A DNA stretch of 64,000 nt from Paralvinella palmiformis (GCA_025642065.1 JAODUP010000702.1:1-64000); one strand, 5' to 3'; positions 12,181 to 24,099 are shown, counted from the first letter of the stretch. A program made the numbers and translations. The notes: generated by a model from the sequence alone, not told the origin.

Positions 12181-13060
12181 CCACATATTCTGGCAGATGT
12201 AACTGCAACTAAACAAATGCCTGGTCTAATTAATAGGCGATTACATGACATCGTAGGTATTTGGGCAGTCGGTAGATTATATAGTTAATATGGCAGTCTC
12301 ATGAGAATGGAACTAATGATGCTGGCAATGAGGTGAAGTCACAACAAAGGATATACTCAACGTAATAATAACTAAATATGCAACGAACAATTCCTTTTAA
12401 AGAAGTAAAGAATTGCATCCATCATCTCATCTAGATTTAACACGGTTAGCTGCTAAAGTACCTAAACGATTAATTTCTAATTACCGCTGTACACTGAAGT
12501 TACATACATAGAAAACGAATTCTGTGCTTCATGTGATGGATCGCTAGCAAATAGACTTATTCAGGGTCAGGAAATGTCTGTTTTAATTCGGAGAAGACGC
12601 ATTACATTACAAAGATTATAGCGAACTACATAGACTACACTATATCAAACAGATAGCATGTGTTTATATCAGAAACAGGAAAAAACACTAATTAATAATG
12701 TATATGGACCCGGAAGCTGGGATTTAATTGAACGATATTAATGGGTTGCTAATTAATTACATTGCATCATTTAAGCTAATGGCTGTCCTACGAGTTCAGA
12801 GTGTGTTTCCTTGTACTTTTGAGACATTTTCACTGAAGCTAATTAGCTAATTCTCCAGGAAAAAACTAAATCAGTGAGAGTGCAGCAGGACATTTTAGAT
12901 TGTTGCTAATTTGTACTGTAAGGACGGCACCATTCCATCATATTAGTTGCTTAAAGATAATATTCATTGGCTAGATGTATTGGTTTATACATGTTTTTTA
13001 TGCATGCATACCTGACTAAATATTCCAACACTGTCTATCACACGCGCAGGCACTCGTGCA
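12181..13060 (+). repeat. R1 copy B, distal end with a ~510-bp extra segment
   Basis: Matches R1 copy A ~4040-4380: GGTCTAATTAATAGGC, then AGTTCAGAGTGTGTTTCCTT, then ATTAGCTAATTCTCCAGGAA. Between the first two blocks this copy carries about 510 bases (~12270-12780) that copy A lacks. The extra DNA has no coding frame. Confidence 0.7.
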
Positions 13061-13319
13061 TGCATAGGGGCGCACACATATACCATAGTCGTATAGCACT
13101 CTATGGAACCTGATGAAGACTTGAATAGGTCTTAACCGGTCTTTGCTACTGGGTTGAGTCACGTTGTATCGCTGCTAAGAGTATTGATCTCAGTTTAATC
13201 TGATTTATGCTTATATTATTCAATTATTCTGTATACTAATATTTAAGAATTGATTTTGATTTGGCTCTAGTGTTTAGAAAAAAACCTAGTTTTGTGTCAA
13301 TAATAGTTACTTGTTTATA
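13061..13319. other. Unassigned spacer
   Basis: Contains CCTGATGAAGACTTGAATAG near 13120, considered as a ribozyme remnant and rejected. No gene seen. Confidence 0.4.
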
Positions 13320-13765
13320 TTTATATGATTCTCTTCTAGATTCTTTTAGTAATTTGGTTTTCGTTCCTTTTTTATAATTATAAAAGTAATTAAATTATAA
13401 CTGTAATTAAATCATACATATAATTAAACCTTTAACCAGTTTGGATTTATAATGATTGTTTCAATAATAGCATAGCACCTGTGCCAGCGCCCAAACAAAT
13501 CTCACAACTGCCGTGATCTGACTTGGGTGTTCTACTCCCAAACATCACGTTTGTAGGTGATTAGCTTTTTGTTTGTGATTGGCGGCTTAGGGACTGGTGA
13601 GACATGTCTCAGCATGAAAAGTCGCCACTCTGGATTCAGTCCCCTGAAAAAACGAGTTTGAATTCACGGTTCGCTATTCTTTGTGTCTGTGCCTTATTAT
13701 ACACAGCTAAAACACACATTGCCCGTGCCAGAGATTGAGGTTCGTGTTTTCTTTTTACCAATTTT
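13320..13765 (+). repeat. Y module then Z module
   Basis: Y (13320-13495) matches window bases ~171-345 and Z (13586-13760) matches 1-170, separated by about 90 bases. Z is the better conserved part (CGCCACTCTGGATTCAGTCC, ACACATTGCCCGTGCCAGAG). Confidence 0.7.
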
Positions 13766-13969
13766 GTAATATTTGATATAAAGGGTTAGTGACGAGTAGG
13801 TCATAGAATTTATTGGATTTGTATGCTTATGAGGTATTTGATCCTCCAGCAAATATCACAAGGCATATTATGCTGCGGTTGAGATGTTCCCTTTTCTGTG
13901 CGTGGAGACTGTATGTTTCCAGGTCCGCGCATTCTAAGAAAAGTTGATCTACAGTTGTATATTCCGTTT

Positions 13970-14260
13970 TTTTGCACGTAGCCTGCATGTAGCCGCTTTC
14001 CTGTGGGCGTGACATATTTGTCGCGTACGAAAAGCGAATTAGCTGGTTCCCACAGGCTGATGAGTAGACCAGACACATGCATAGGTATACGCATACATCT
14101 ATCAATATGTGGAAGTATGGAACATTTTATTTTTAGATTAATGTATGTATAGTTGTATTTGTATTTAGAGTTATGGAGATAGGTCTCGAAGGATGTTTAG
14201 ATATGTTGATGCTCTGTGCCTGTTGCCTCTTTATCTGTATCCTAACACACACATTCCATA
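13970..14260 (+). repeat. LTR-like repeat R4, copy B (3' part)
   Basis: Starts at GTAGCCTGCATGTAGCCGC and runs to the tail near CCTGTTGCC...TGTATCCTAACACACAC. It carries a perfect inverted pair, CCTGTGGG (14000-14007) and CCCACAGG (14049-14056), around an inner TCGC/GCGA pair (14021-14024 and 14034-14037), then CTGATGAG. The upstream TATA/AATAAA half of R4 is missing; the sequence before 13970 is unrelated. Confidence 0.7.
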
Positions 14261-14261
14261 T

Positions 14262-15240
14262 AAACTTTTTCTTGTCTTTTTTATATGGTTTCATATCGCA
14301 TAGTTAACATCTGTTTCCCATTTAAGTCTCGTCTTTTCACCAAATTCATACATAGATATAAATATCTCTAGATTCCTATATAAGTCTATATTGACCATCT
14401 CGGAATTTAAAATGACTCTCTGTGATCCCCAGTGGTTACGTCAAGTATCTCTTGATTTATACATTCCAGATAATATTACTCACTATGGAAGGAAATATTA
14501 AATACAACAGAAACGCAACGGATAAATATCACAAGGACAACGAATACAAAATTGGATTATTAGAAACAACAGATAATGATTATTTATGAAATATGATTAA
14601 AATTAAAATTTTGGATTTTAGAGGGAATAATCAGGTAGCTTTGATTATATCAGGAACTAAACAATCTCATATCAATGACGACAATTATTACAAATAAAAA
14701 GGAATATTAATTGAATAATTGAGTTATATAACTTTTATAATGTGTCAACTCTGACTCCTCTCTCTGTTTGTCGTCTGTTTCTTTAAAGTGTCAGGTGTGA
14801 CAAATGACCAGACTAAATCAACAATTAAAATAACATAATAAGTTTAGTTCATGCTAAAAGAGAACTGTTATCTGTCCAAATATAAAACTTTATATTTTCT
14901 AAGAAGAAAATGATTAACTAATTGTAGTGGTCCATTTAATATCAATGTTAAATGATGTTTTACGTTAGCAGAAAAGGTTTTTAAGCCATAACTGTCTATG
15001 TCGACTTATATTTAATTATTAACGTGTACAGAAATCGAAAATATAACCTCACATGAATATAATTACCCAAAAAAACTCATTTCCTTTAATTACAGATAAT
15101 GACGATGACGAGGATGGTGACAATTATGATGTGGTAGTGGTGATTATGATGATAATAATAACGATAATAATGATGATGATAATAATAAAAAGATTGCAGA
15201 TTTGTTTCTTCAGATGGTAGTAGGCAGCCTTAAACAATGT
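14262..15240 (+). repeat. Dispersed repeat R3, copy 1
   Basis: Matches 27570-28510. Shared strings include TATCGCATAGTTAACATCTG, AATGACTCTCTGTGATCC, ATTGGATTATTAGAAACAAC and CTGACTCCTCTCTCTGTTTG. It ends in a GAT/AAT-rich trinucleotide stretch in both copies. No frame is conserved between them. Confidence 0.8.
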
Positions 15241-15600
15241 AGCTATATTCAAATTAATACAATTTTGCAAAATGACAAGAATGTATTGATGACCTAAATA
15301 TTATAAAAAAAAAAAGGATAAAATACCAAGAAATCAAATAGATAATTTGATAACATTTTGAATCAATAGCCAAATATAAGAAAGTCGATATTCCCAATTC
15401 TAATGTGTAGACATAGAGTATGAAATAAAACATCATGAAAAGCCAATGGTGTTCTAAAGAAAATTCAAAGACAAATCCATAAAGCATTGATTATCTTAAT
15501 TCTGCAATCTGATGGTAGGAAATTTCCCCGGGTTTTGGAATTCCACTAAAAACATCCTTTTAAAAAAATTATTTAAAATTAAGTGAGCAAAAAACAAGGG
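15241..15600. other. AT-rich spacer
   Basis: A 77-codon minus-strand frame here is Phe/Tyr/Leu-rich through AT bias and has no recognisable domain. No partner copy seen. Confidence 0.4.
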
Positions 15601-16245
15601 AAAACCCCTTTTTCACTTTTTTCACCACCACTCACCACCACCACCACCACCCCACCACCACCACCACCACCACCACCACCACCACCACCACCACCCCACC
15701 CCACCACCCCCACCACCACCACCACCACCACCACCACCACTCCACCACCACCACTCCCCCCCACTCACTCACTCACTCCTATTTTTTTTAAAAAATAACT
15801 CTTTTTCACCAAAATCACTTTTTTTTAATTCCTAATTTTTTTAATTATTTAAATCCCACTTCCACTTTCCCCTTTTTAAAAACCTTTAACTTAAAAAACC
15901 TTTCTTTTTTCCATTTTTAAACTTCCTTTTTAAATTTTAAAAACTTTTTTTTTTTTCCCTCTTTTCAAGGTGACTTTCACTAATTCATCAACCCTTCCTT
16001 TCCTTAAAAACTAAAAAACTCATTTTTTCACCTTCACTCATTTTTTTTTAAAAAAAAATTTTTTTAAAAAAAAAAAAATTTTTTTTTTAAAAACTCCTCA
16101 TTTTTTTCCTCATTTTTCCTCCCTCTCACCCACCCTCACCCTCACCCACTCCTCTCTCCATTTTCTTAATTTCTCACTCCATCGATGTTACTTCCTCTTT
16201 TCTTTCCTTTTTTTTTCCACAATCCCGTCTCACCCCTCTCTAACA
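15601..16245. repeat. G-depleted tract with (ACC)n, (ACTC)n and homopolymers
   Basis: Across about 640 bases the + strand has only a handful of G. It starts with (ACC)n (about 15626-15760) and a short (ACTC)n, then long T and A homopolymers and CT-rich DNA. The Pro/Thr and Gly/Val frames are repeat artefacts. The homopolymer alternation around 16040-16095 is also compatible with a poor consensus sequence. Confidence 0.85.
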
Positions 16246-16744
16246 TCTATCCCACAGCCCCATATATCTCTGTAGTCCTCCATACTTTCTAAATGACAAC
16301 AACTTTAGTGATGTGACTGACTAAATGTGTTAAATATGTCTTAATTAAAATATTTCATCCATCACAATAACAAAATCGAGCAGATGTTATATAACATTAG
16401 TCAATGTGAAGGTTTTATATTTCGACTAGAGTACGTTTCCTTGTATTTTGTAAATTTTCTCACTACGGCTAATCGGTTACCGAAGAAAGTTGTTATTACA
16501 GGTGGCTGATAGTTTAGTTGCTTCACAGCTAATACAACTAGAATGGTATATGCTCTTATCTTCTCTAATTATGTGTGATAGAGATTGTTAGTCATAATAT
16601 AAAGTACTCTCTCTCTCTCTCTCTCTCTCTTTTTTTCTCTCTCCCTCTCCCTCTCTTTTTCTTCTATCTCGCCCCCCTCCTATCTCTCTCGCTCCCCCTT
16701 TATACATAAACATGAACATTTTATCGTGTATTAATCCAGTTATA
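16246..16744 (+). repeat. Dispersed repeat R7, copy 1, with CT tract
   Basis: Matches ~31640-32065: CCGTAGTCCTCCATA-type string, TTTCTAAATGACAACAACTT, GGTGGCTGATAGTTTAGTTG and TTCACAGCTAATACAACTAG. Both copies end in a CT tract (here about 16607-16690) and both have ACC/ACTC repeats some hundreds of bases upstream. Confidence 0.75.
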
Positions 16745-17380
16745 GTTTCTTTATAGAAGGCTACTTCTTCTCATTTAAGTATTTGTCTTGAGCTACAAAT
16801 AGCCTCTAGTGTTTATTGTCGATAGACAAAACATACTTATTTTATAACACGATTCTTAAGTGTGTTCGTCACTTGTTCATCATTTTTCGATACTTATCAT
16901 CAACCTAACGACACAGATGTTCTTTCGGGCTACTAGAGCAGTACCTTAAACCGAGATAAATATTGAAGTGTGTGTGTGTGTGTTTGTGTGTGTTTTTGTG
17001 TTTGTATTTTTGATTTTGGGTGCTTTTTGTATGTGTTTATATATATAATATATATATATTATATTATATATATTATATATATTTTATAATATGTTCTGTA
17101 TGACTGAGTGTGTATGAGTATGTTGAATGTGTATGTTTGTATGTGTATATATGTGTGTGTATGTATGTATGTGAATATGTGTGTGTGTTGTGTGTGTGTG
17201 TGTGTGTGTATGTCTCTCTCTCTCTCTCTCTGTGTGTGTGTATGTGTGTGCAAGTATGATTGTTTGCCGAATATATAAAAGTTGTCGATGAGTAGATACT
17301 AGACGTTTTGTGATATTCAGATTTAAGTTTGTCGATTTTAAAATAAATCGTAGCTTTTAGTTGGTGCAGTGGTTATATCA
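16745..17380 (+). repeat. R1 copy C, left part
   Basis: Matches R1 copy A ~560-1430 (AACACGATTCTTAAGTGTGT, then AGATGTTCTTTCGGGCTACT, then GTTGTCGATGAGTAGATACT). It breaks off inside the tRNA-like head after GCAGTGGTTATATCA, where the 2.3-kb element below is inserted. It includes TA and TG microsatellites at about 17040-17240. Confidence 0.8.
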
Positions 17381-19679
17381 GAGAGCATAAACATAGAGAC
17401 ACGTTACTCTTGCGGCGCCATCTTGAATTTTGAACCAGTGGTTCCTCCAGCGACCGGAGGTATTTCTCAGATAAACAAAAGGTCTCTGGTTCGTGTACAT
17501 GTGTGCGCATGGTTGAAATGAATTGCAAATACTAGTACTATATGTTACATGATCACATACTCTTTTATTAATTAACACTTTAATTGTGCACACATGATAC
17601 CGAAAAAAACGAAGCTTTGAAACTGAAATAAAAGAATTAAGTGATTTCACAGCCCAGTCACTTTATTCATAGCCTACAATTTGCGATCAGTTGACAGCTG
17701 ATGAGAAAATAATTGAACGTGGTTTAGGTTATTTCACAGCTTTGTGTGTGGAAGGCGTTTTTTTAAAATGAAAACAATTAGGTATATATGAGTTAAATGC
17801 ATACAAACATACTTTCTTCATGCCGTTTACAAATTTTAATTTCATTTTTTTTTATTTTTTATAATAAGTTATCACAGCTATTATAACGCAACCCTAACAT
17901 AATTCAGTACAAACTTCCCACCATATATAAATTATCAAATTCCCTTTTTTTATATTAAAACAAAAAAAAATAATTTATTTAAAGTCTACACCTCAATAAT
18001 ATAGACCATGCAATAAGGGCCCTGCCCAGCTGAGAACAAAAATATAAAGGAATATTAACAATGTTTATGTGTACGTTAACATGTCAGAGAAAAGAAATTA
18101 GTAAATTCATAAAATAAGCAGCATCAAATCTCTTTTGCCAAGGGTTTATCTTAAATTACAATCAGTCATTTGTTATCACATGGATAGAATAACCCAAATT
18201 GCTTCCAGCTCTAAACAACCCTACAAAAATATGACACTTAGTCCAGATCAGTGAAAATGTTTAAAGTTACACAGAATATATCCAGAGATGTGATAGACAC
18301 ATCCCTTTATTGTAAAGAAACCAAAAACACCCGTCCCAAAACCCGTAAATCTGTATCCAAAGATTGGGGCCCTTTTTCCCCTGGATCCATCATTATAGAA
18401 CTTTCAAGGACTGAAAAGAACAATACCTTTTTAATGACTTGAACCAAGTTAACACATGTTAAAAAAACATGTTTTCCTTTTTTTAAAGGGTTGGTTTGAT
18501 ATGAATTTTAAATTAAAGAGAAGAAAACCAATTTAAAACACACGAGCTGGGGAAATTCAGGAACAAATTTATGCTGGGAATCCTTTTTTTTTAAGATATG
18601 AAATGGGCTGACAAAAGTCATGGGTTTTTTATGCCTTGTTTCTTATTTAATTAATTTTATAATACCATGCAATTTTAACCATTAATTTTTATAAATATTA
18701 ATTACCATCACAGGTGGCCCTGTCTCCTATATAGTCTCTCTTATCTGTTAATACCTTCCTCTTTGATTTCAATGGATGCATGCAGTTTTGGTTTCATCCA
18801 AAAAAAGTTGAAATAACATTCTAGATAAATTTTTCTCTTGTCTGGTTCATGAATTCCATTTCAGTGAAGTGTATATCATACACTCTACAATTAGTATTGA
18901 AGTAATTTAAATCTTTCCTCATCATAAATCTGCCCAACAACAATTAATAACCCACCTTTTACTTCGTCAAAAGAAATAAAAAAAATAAAGCCAAAAAGTT
19001 AGGGAATTTTAAAATTAATTTAAAATTTAAATTTTAAATAGAAGTCCATATATATCTAAAAGCACCAATTGCTTACGTTTAAAAATAAATATGGATTCAG
19101 TTGATACTCAGCTACTTATAATTACTGTAATTAGGGAAAAATATCTGATTATAGTAATGTAATTTTAGAAGTCCAAAATATTTTTAAAAATAACAAAGTA
19201 AAAAATACCTCCCCCATAAATCTTCAGTGGCTCCAGTACATGTAACAGTAAAATATCTTACATACCGATTTTGTGATTATTAAAGGGTTTATTTAATAAG
19301 ATTTTGTAAGGGTTTTGTCTGAAACACAAAATAGATCTAGATAGATTTTTGGTTTGGGGGCCCACTGCTTGGGTCATGTCAAGTAGGGGGGGGTCTACTT
19401 CAAATTGTTATGCTTATGTTTTAAATATCCTTTATTTTAAAAAAACCCAGATCATATCAAGTTTTTATACTAGCTTTCATTTCCTTTCGGGAATTCTTTA
19501 TTTGTGCATACTTTTCCTGTTACTGCAGCCAAAAGCGGTGCCATTAGGCGCCATGTTAACGAAGGGAGCTGTCCGTGTCCAATCTACCCCCGGCTGTTAG
19601 GGCCCTGGTGCTCCTTGAATTCAAAATGGTGCCCCATGTTAAAATGCGAAGTAACACGTCTTGTTATAAATAGTCTTTC
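17381..19679 (+). mobile_element. 2.3-kb TIR transposon, possibly Mutator-like, non-autonomous
   Basis: R1 copy C is interrupted exactly within the tRNA-like head: the left flank ends GTTATATCA (17372-17380) and the right flank restarts GTTAAATCA (19680-19688), a 9-bp target duplication with one mismatch. Copies A and D are uninterrupted there. The ends are decayed inverted repeats: left GAGAGCATAA...CGTTAC...GGCGCCATCTTGAATT and, read inward from the right, GAAAGACT...GTGTTAC...GGCACCATTTTGAATT. A 9-bp duplication and termini starting GA fit Mutator-like elements, but no transposase frame is present and the superfamily is inference. The interior is AT-rich with only short chance frames. Confidence 0.75.
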
Positions 19680-21380
19680 GTTAAATCACTACGCTGTTGC
19701 CTTCTAGGTTGTGGGTTCAAATCTGTACAGCTGAGGTGTTTTTTTTGCATTCTCTTACCTCAACAGGCCTCCCTCGGCTATATGTCATAGATGAAACCTG
19801 CATCAAGGCTAAAAACTCAATTTAATATGAAGTAAAAATTTGATCTCATCAAATTAACAAGATCAACATTCATCCTTTTCTCTGATACTGCTCATCCTTA
19901 TAGAGAGATATGATGAAGAACATTACCCTTACATCCTCCCTCCTGTCCCGAACTAAAGCCTGTTAATGGAGAAGTGGATTTGTCATTTGACATTTAACCC
20001 CTGTTTTTTTGCTCCTGAATTATTCAGATTTAATTTCACCGGTTTCGTTCAATGATCAATGGTTACGAAATATGGATAGCACACAAATATATAACGAAGT
20101 AAGCATTGACGATGTAGAACTTTTATCAAGAGTGGCTTAAGATATCTCTCGGTCTTTAAAAACTGAAGATGGTTACTGTCATTCTGTCTGGTGGTCATCG
20201 GGTGATGACTACTGTCTCTTGTTATTAATAAGTAAGAAGATGGCTCCATTTAAAATGATCATCCATGCACGATGTTGTCGTCAAGGAAATTAATCTCTGA
20301 AATTGTCTGAGAGATTTTGAATCTAAATCGGGAATCGAACCGACATCTTTCGACCCTAACAGCGGGCAATATCTCTTGTCTCTATAGAATTTAAATGTCA
20401 AAATGATTATTTAATAAATATATGGTTATAAGATTAATAATTGTTAGAGTCTATGTTAAGGATCTACTGCCTTGGGAATTGGCAGAAATAGGAGTTATTT
20501 TACGTGGCTTGGCACAAATCAGAAATCATACACACGTACGCACGCACCCATCTACTCACGTGCACACACACATGCACACACATACACATACTGACATGTC
20601 AACAACAGAATAAAGGTAATTACTAAACCTCTCTCTTTGACTACTAAAACTGCTATTATTGACAAAGCCTTACTGATGTGTTACCCGGAGGCTGAACATA
20701 TAAAGAGTATATCGTAGAGATCGATAATACATTAAATATCTTTGTAAACAAAAGTGGCCATTCCCGAATCAGTAGAGTAGTATGTTGGTTAGAATTGGTG
20801 ACAATCATGATTGGTTTGGGGTATCGGGGAGGTCTCAGGAAGGGACATCTCAGTCACTGTCAGCTTCACACACCTACGCACAAACACGCGTACGATGGAC
20901 CAGGTTAGTCATATATAGGGAACGGTCTGCTTGCGGCTACTATCTATTTTACAAATAGCAATGACCTCACATGGAACATATGGTCGAGAGATTACCTCCA
21001 TAGAACTACGATGATCGGATGAAACGTCACATAGATACAGGTAACAATGGTTTTCGAACCCCACCGAAGGTCATTTGCAAGGAAATGCACGATATCAGTT
21101 GCAAGCTAACAGTTGCACGAAACTAGGAACGTCCTGTACTTCAGTAAGAATCTTCCAACTCGACGTAGCCTTTTTAGATATCTACTGCTTATTGTCTCAT
21201 CCCTAAACAATGTTTGATCTGATAGCAATAGGTTGTTGTAGATTAAGAAACAAAATCAAAAGTCAAAAGTGAAATAGTACCTTTGGCCTAACTGAAATAA
21301 AATATCCTTAATACAGCGATGCTGTATTGTAAATATTGTTTTACAACCATATTCTGTAAATGTTAAGATATCTGAGTCAG
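19680..21380 (+). repeat. R1 copy C, right part
   Basis: Resumes the tRNA-like head (ACTACGCTGTTGCCTTCTAG, B-box-like GTGGGTTCAAATC) and follows R1 copy A ~1430-3430, then the ~90 bases also seen in copy B. Relative to copy A it lacks the CT tract and the SINE-like segment at 2281-2470. Short frames here are not conserved between copies. Confidence 0.8.
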
Positions 21381-21540
21381 ATGGTTTCTGAAGGTGATGA
21401 ACTGAAACGAAATATGAAAACAGTACTTCGAATTAGGCGAAGAGTCGAATATTATATCTTAATTCATAATCAGTTTCCGACAAATAATTGTCTATTGTCA
21501 GGCTGGAACCGGCCTATAAATTGACAGAATATAATAAATA

Positions 21541-21712
21541 TGAGGAGTTTAATTGACTAGCTATATGGTCACGGTGAGCTGGTAATATTGTTACCTAAGA
21601 TGAATGTTCTGAGATGAGAACTGGTTTGGGGTAATGAAGGGAAGTCAAAGATGAAACAACGTTCAGATATACCCACGCTGAGATTCGAACACAGGTGTAA
21701 GTATTCTGTTTT
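21541..21712 (-). repeat. SINE fragment (minus strand)
   Basis: On the minus strand a B-box-like CCTGTGTTCGAATCTC is followed by a body containing TTTCATCTTTGACTTC and CATTACCCC. The same body order occurs in the minus-strand SINEs at 25323-25530 and 37720-37860. The head upstream of the B box is mostly missing. Confidence 0.55.
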
Positions 21713-21821
21713 CTGAGATGAGAACTTCAAACTCTTGAATGGTTTAGATCCTGTCTGGAACAACGCTCACAGAGGGTGTCTGTTCATGGTATTTTATCTG
21801 ACATTTAGTTTTTGTTATCTG

Positions 21822-22190
21822 GTGTACCACAGGGTTCAGTTCTTGGTCCTCTGGTTTTCACAATGTATACCCTTCATATTGGGGTCATTGCGCAGCGATT
21901 TGGGGTTAAATATCACTTGTATGCTGATGACACACAGCTATATATCACTGGATCCTGACAATGAGTAAAATTTCTCCTCTTCCTTGAAGAATTTAGAACA
22001 TTATATTGCTGATATTCGGCTATGGATGACTCAAAATCTTCTAAAACTAAATGATAATAAAACAAATATTTTATATTTGGCATCACCACATTGTGTTAAA
22101 TCCCTAAAGACACCACCATTACAGATGGGTCCATCTTCGATTACCCCTAATGGGTCAGTAAAAAATCTATGCAAATGTATTTAGACAAAT
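21822..22190 (+). pseudogene. CR1-like reverse transcriptase, palm motifs
   Basis: One frame reads [15 protein letters not shown] and continues to [11 protein letters not shown] (about 21822-21945), giving an intact catalytic YADD box; a stop follows. A second frame (21984-22184) continues with LEHYIADIRLWMTQNLLKLN and DNKTNILYLAS, the normal order after the catalytic box. At least one frameshift therefore separates consecutive blocks. The upstream third of the transcriptase and the endonuclease are absent, so the copy is dead. Confidence 0.8.
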
Positions 22191-22352
22191 GTATTAACAT
22201 GCATGAACATGTCACATCAGTATGCTGAGCTGCCTACTACCATCTTAAGAAAATCCACTGTTTAAAAGCATTCTTGACACCACAAGAAGCACTTGTAACT
22301 GTAGTCCATGCCTTTGTTACATCTCGTATAGGCTATTGTAACTCCCTGTTAT

Positions 22353-22778
22353 ATGGCATATCTGATTATAACATTAATCGCATTCAGCGAATTCAGAACC
22401 CCAATTCTTCAAAAAACTATATGGCTACCTGTTAGACAGCGTATCCATTTCAAGATTCTGTTAATAACTTATAAATCTATTAATGTTATGGCGCGAGAAT
22501 ACTTGTGTGAACTGGTTTCCATTAGAAAGTCATCCCGAAAACTCAGGTCATCCAGTAAGATACTATTGCAGGTGCCAGTGTCTCGGCTCAAGTCATATGG
22601 TGATTGTGCGTTTAGTGTTGCAGTCCCCACTTTGTGGAATAGGTTGCCGGCAAATATTAGAAAAGTGTTGTCTCTTAAATATTTTTTTAAATCTCTTCTA
22701 AAAACACAGCTATTTAAGATCGCCTTCAAAGATAAATTATTATTACCCTTTAAATCATTACTAGACAAATCTAAATAG
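22353..22778 (+). pseudogene. CR1-like ORF2 C-terminal domain
   Basis: A 141-codon frame including LPVRQRIHFKILLITYKSIN, then YLCELVSI, RSSSKILLQVP, YGDCAFSVAVPTLWNRLPANI and SLLKTQLFK. This is the conserved tail of CR1/Rex-type LINE proteins. The true end lies near 22750; after 22761 the frame runs into the inserted LINE and stops by chance. Just upstream, 22200-22353 encodes further linker sequence (LVTVVHAFVTSRIGYCNSLL) in a shifted frame. Confidence 0.8.
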
Positions 22779-22851
22779 ACAAGTACTTCCTTGAAATTTC
22801 GGGAATATGTGACTTGCGCCATTTAATTGTTTACAACTAACATACACAGAA

Positions 22852-23910
22852 GTGTATTTGGGCCACAAGAAGAAGAACCACAAGGAATGGCTAACACCGG
22901 AAACATGGAAAAAGATTGAGGAGCGGAAACAACCCAAAATGAAGATGCTGACTACCAAATCAGCGAAACTCCAACAACAAGTCCAAAAAGCTACAAAGGC
23001 AAGGACATGGAAGTGAAGAAGAGTGCCAGGAATGACAAGAGGTCCTATGTCGAAGGGCTAGCAGCAGAAGCTGAGAGTGCTGCAGCAAGAGGTGAAATGA
23101 GCACTGTCTACAAGATCACTAAACGTTTCTGTGGTAATTACACTACTCACTCTGCCCCTGTGAAAGGGAAAGATGGCAGCACTATTACAACAGAACGTGA
23201 ACAAGCTGATAGATGGGTTGAATATTTATGTGAAGTCCTGATCCACCCTCAGCCAGATGAATCCACCGACCCCCCACCAGTGCCAGATGACCTCAACATC
23301 GACACCAGTCCCCCAACAGAAGCGGAAGTTAGAAATGCCATCAAAGCTATGAAGAGTAGAAAAGCCCCAGGCGTAGACTCCATTCATGCTGAAATGTTGA
23401 AGGCTGACCTCAGTACAGCTACAAGAGTCCTGACTAACTTGTTCGACACCATTTGGGACAAAGAGACTATCCCAAGTGACTGGGACAAAGGACTCATTAT
23501 AAAGATCCTTAAGAAAGGCAACCTCCAAGTCTGTGACAATTGGCGAGGAATCACACTCTTGTCCATCCACAGCAAAGTCTTCTGTAGAATCCTTCTTGGA
23601 AACATCGAGACAGCTATCGATAAGAAGCTGAGACAAGAACAAGCGGGATTCCTGAAGACAAGAGGGTGCACTGACCAGATATTTGCATTGAGAAACATCA
23701 TAGAGCAGACTCTAGAATGGAACTACCCACTGTATATCAACTTCATTGATTTCAAAAAGGCCTTTCATAGTATCCACCATGACACTCTGTGGAAGATCCT
23801 AAGATCATATGGAGTACCTCTAAAGATTGTTTCATTGATAGAGACATTCTACAACCACCTTGAATGCAGTGTCATCCTCAGTAATACAGTGGTTCCCAGT
23901 GAAATCGGGT
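22852..23910 (+). pseudogene. RTE-like LINE reverse transcriptase, N-terminal two thirds
   Basis: A short frame at 22852-23006 (HKEWLTPETWKKIEERKQ) flows by frameshift near 23005 into a 302-codon frame at 23007. Visible in order: KSRKAPGVDSIHAEML (about residues 116-131), NWRGITLLSIHSKVF (from about residue 178), EQAGFLKTRGCTDQIF, and FIDFKKAFHSIHHDTLW with catalytic Asp near residue 248 (motif A; the second conserved Asp of KAFDS is His). The frame is lost near 23902 just before the GVRQGC motif. Role in a live element: target-primed reverse transcription. Widespread in molluscs and other invertebrates; clade not proved. Confidence 0.85.
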
Positions 23911-24099
23911 GTTAGACAGGGATGCACCCTCTCACTCATCCTCTTCTTGGTCGTCATCGCATGGGTCATGCAGAAAACTACATCAGATAAACCCAGGGGT
24001 ATCCAGTGGACTCTCTTTTCCCAGTTAGAAGACCTCGACTTTGTTGATGACCGTGCATTTCTATCAGTAAAGCTTGACCATCTGCAGGAAAAAACCTGA
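23860..24099 (+). pseudogene. RTE-like LINE reverse transcriptase, motif B-C segment
   Basis: Next frame after the break. It reads SGVRQGCTLSLILFL (motif B) and LDFVDDRAFLS, where FVDD (24040-24051) stands for the usual FADD catalytic box; both aspartates are kept but Ala is Val. A second frameshift near 24088, in an A-run, hands over to the next segment. Confidence 0.8.

Noticed and set aside
13120..13160. CCTGATGAAGACTTGAATAG followed by GTCT: possible hammerhead ribozyme of Penelope-like type
   Set aside because: Stem II can form (AGAC/GTCT) but the essential GAAA is replaced by TAAC and helix I does not pair, so at best a decayed relic.
14000..14063. R4 CTGATGAG plus CGAAAAG as a circularly permuted hammerhead
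   Set aside because: The order would need open helix II; only 3-4 pairs form there, not in all copies, and the base after stem III is not a permitted cleavage site.
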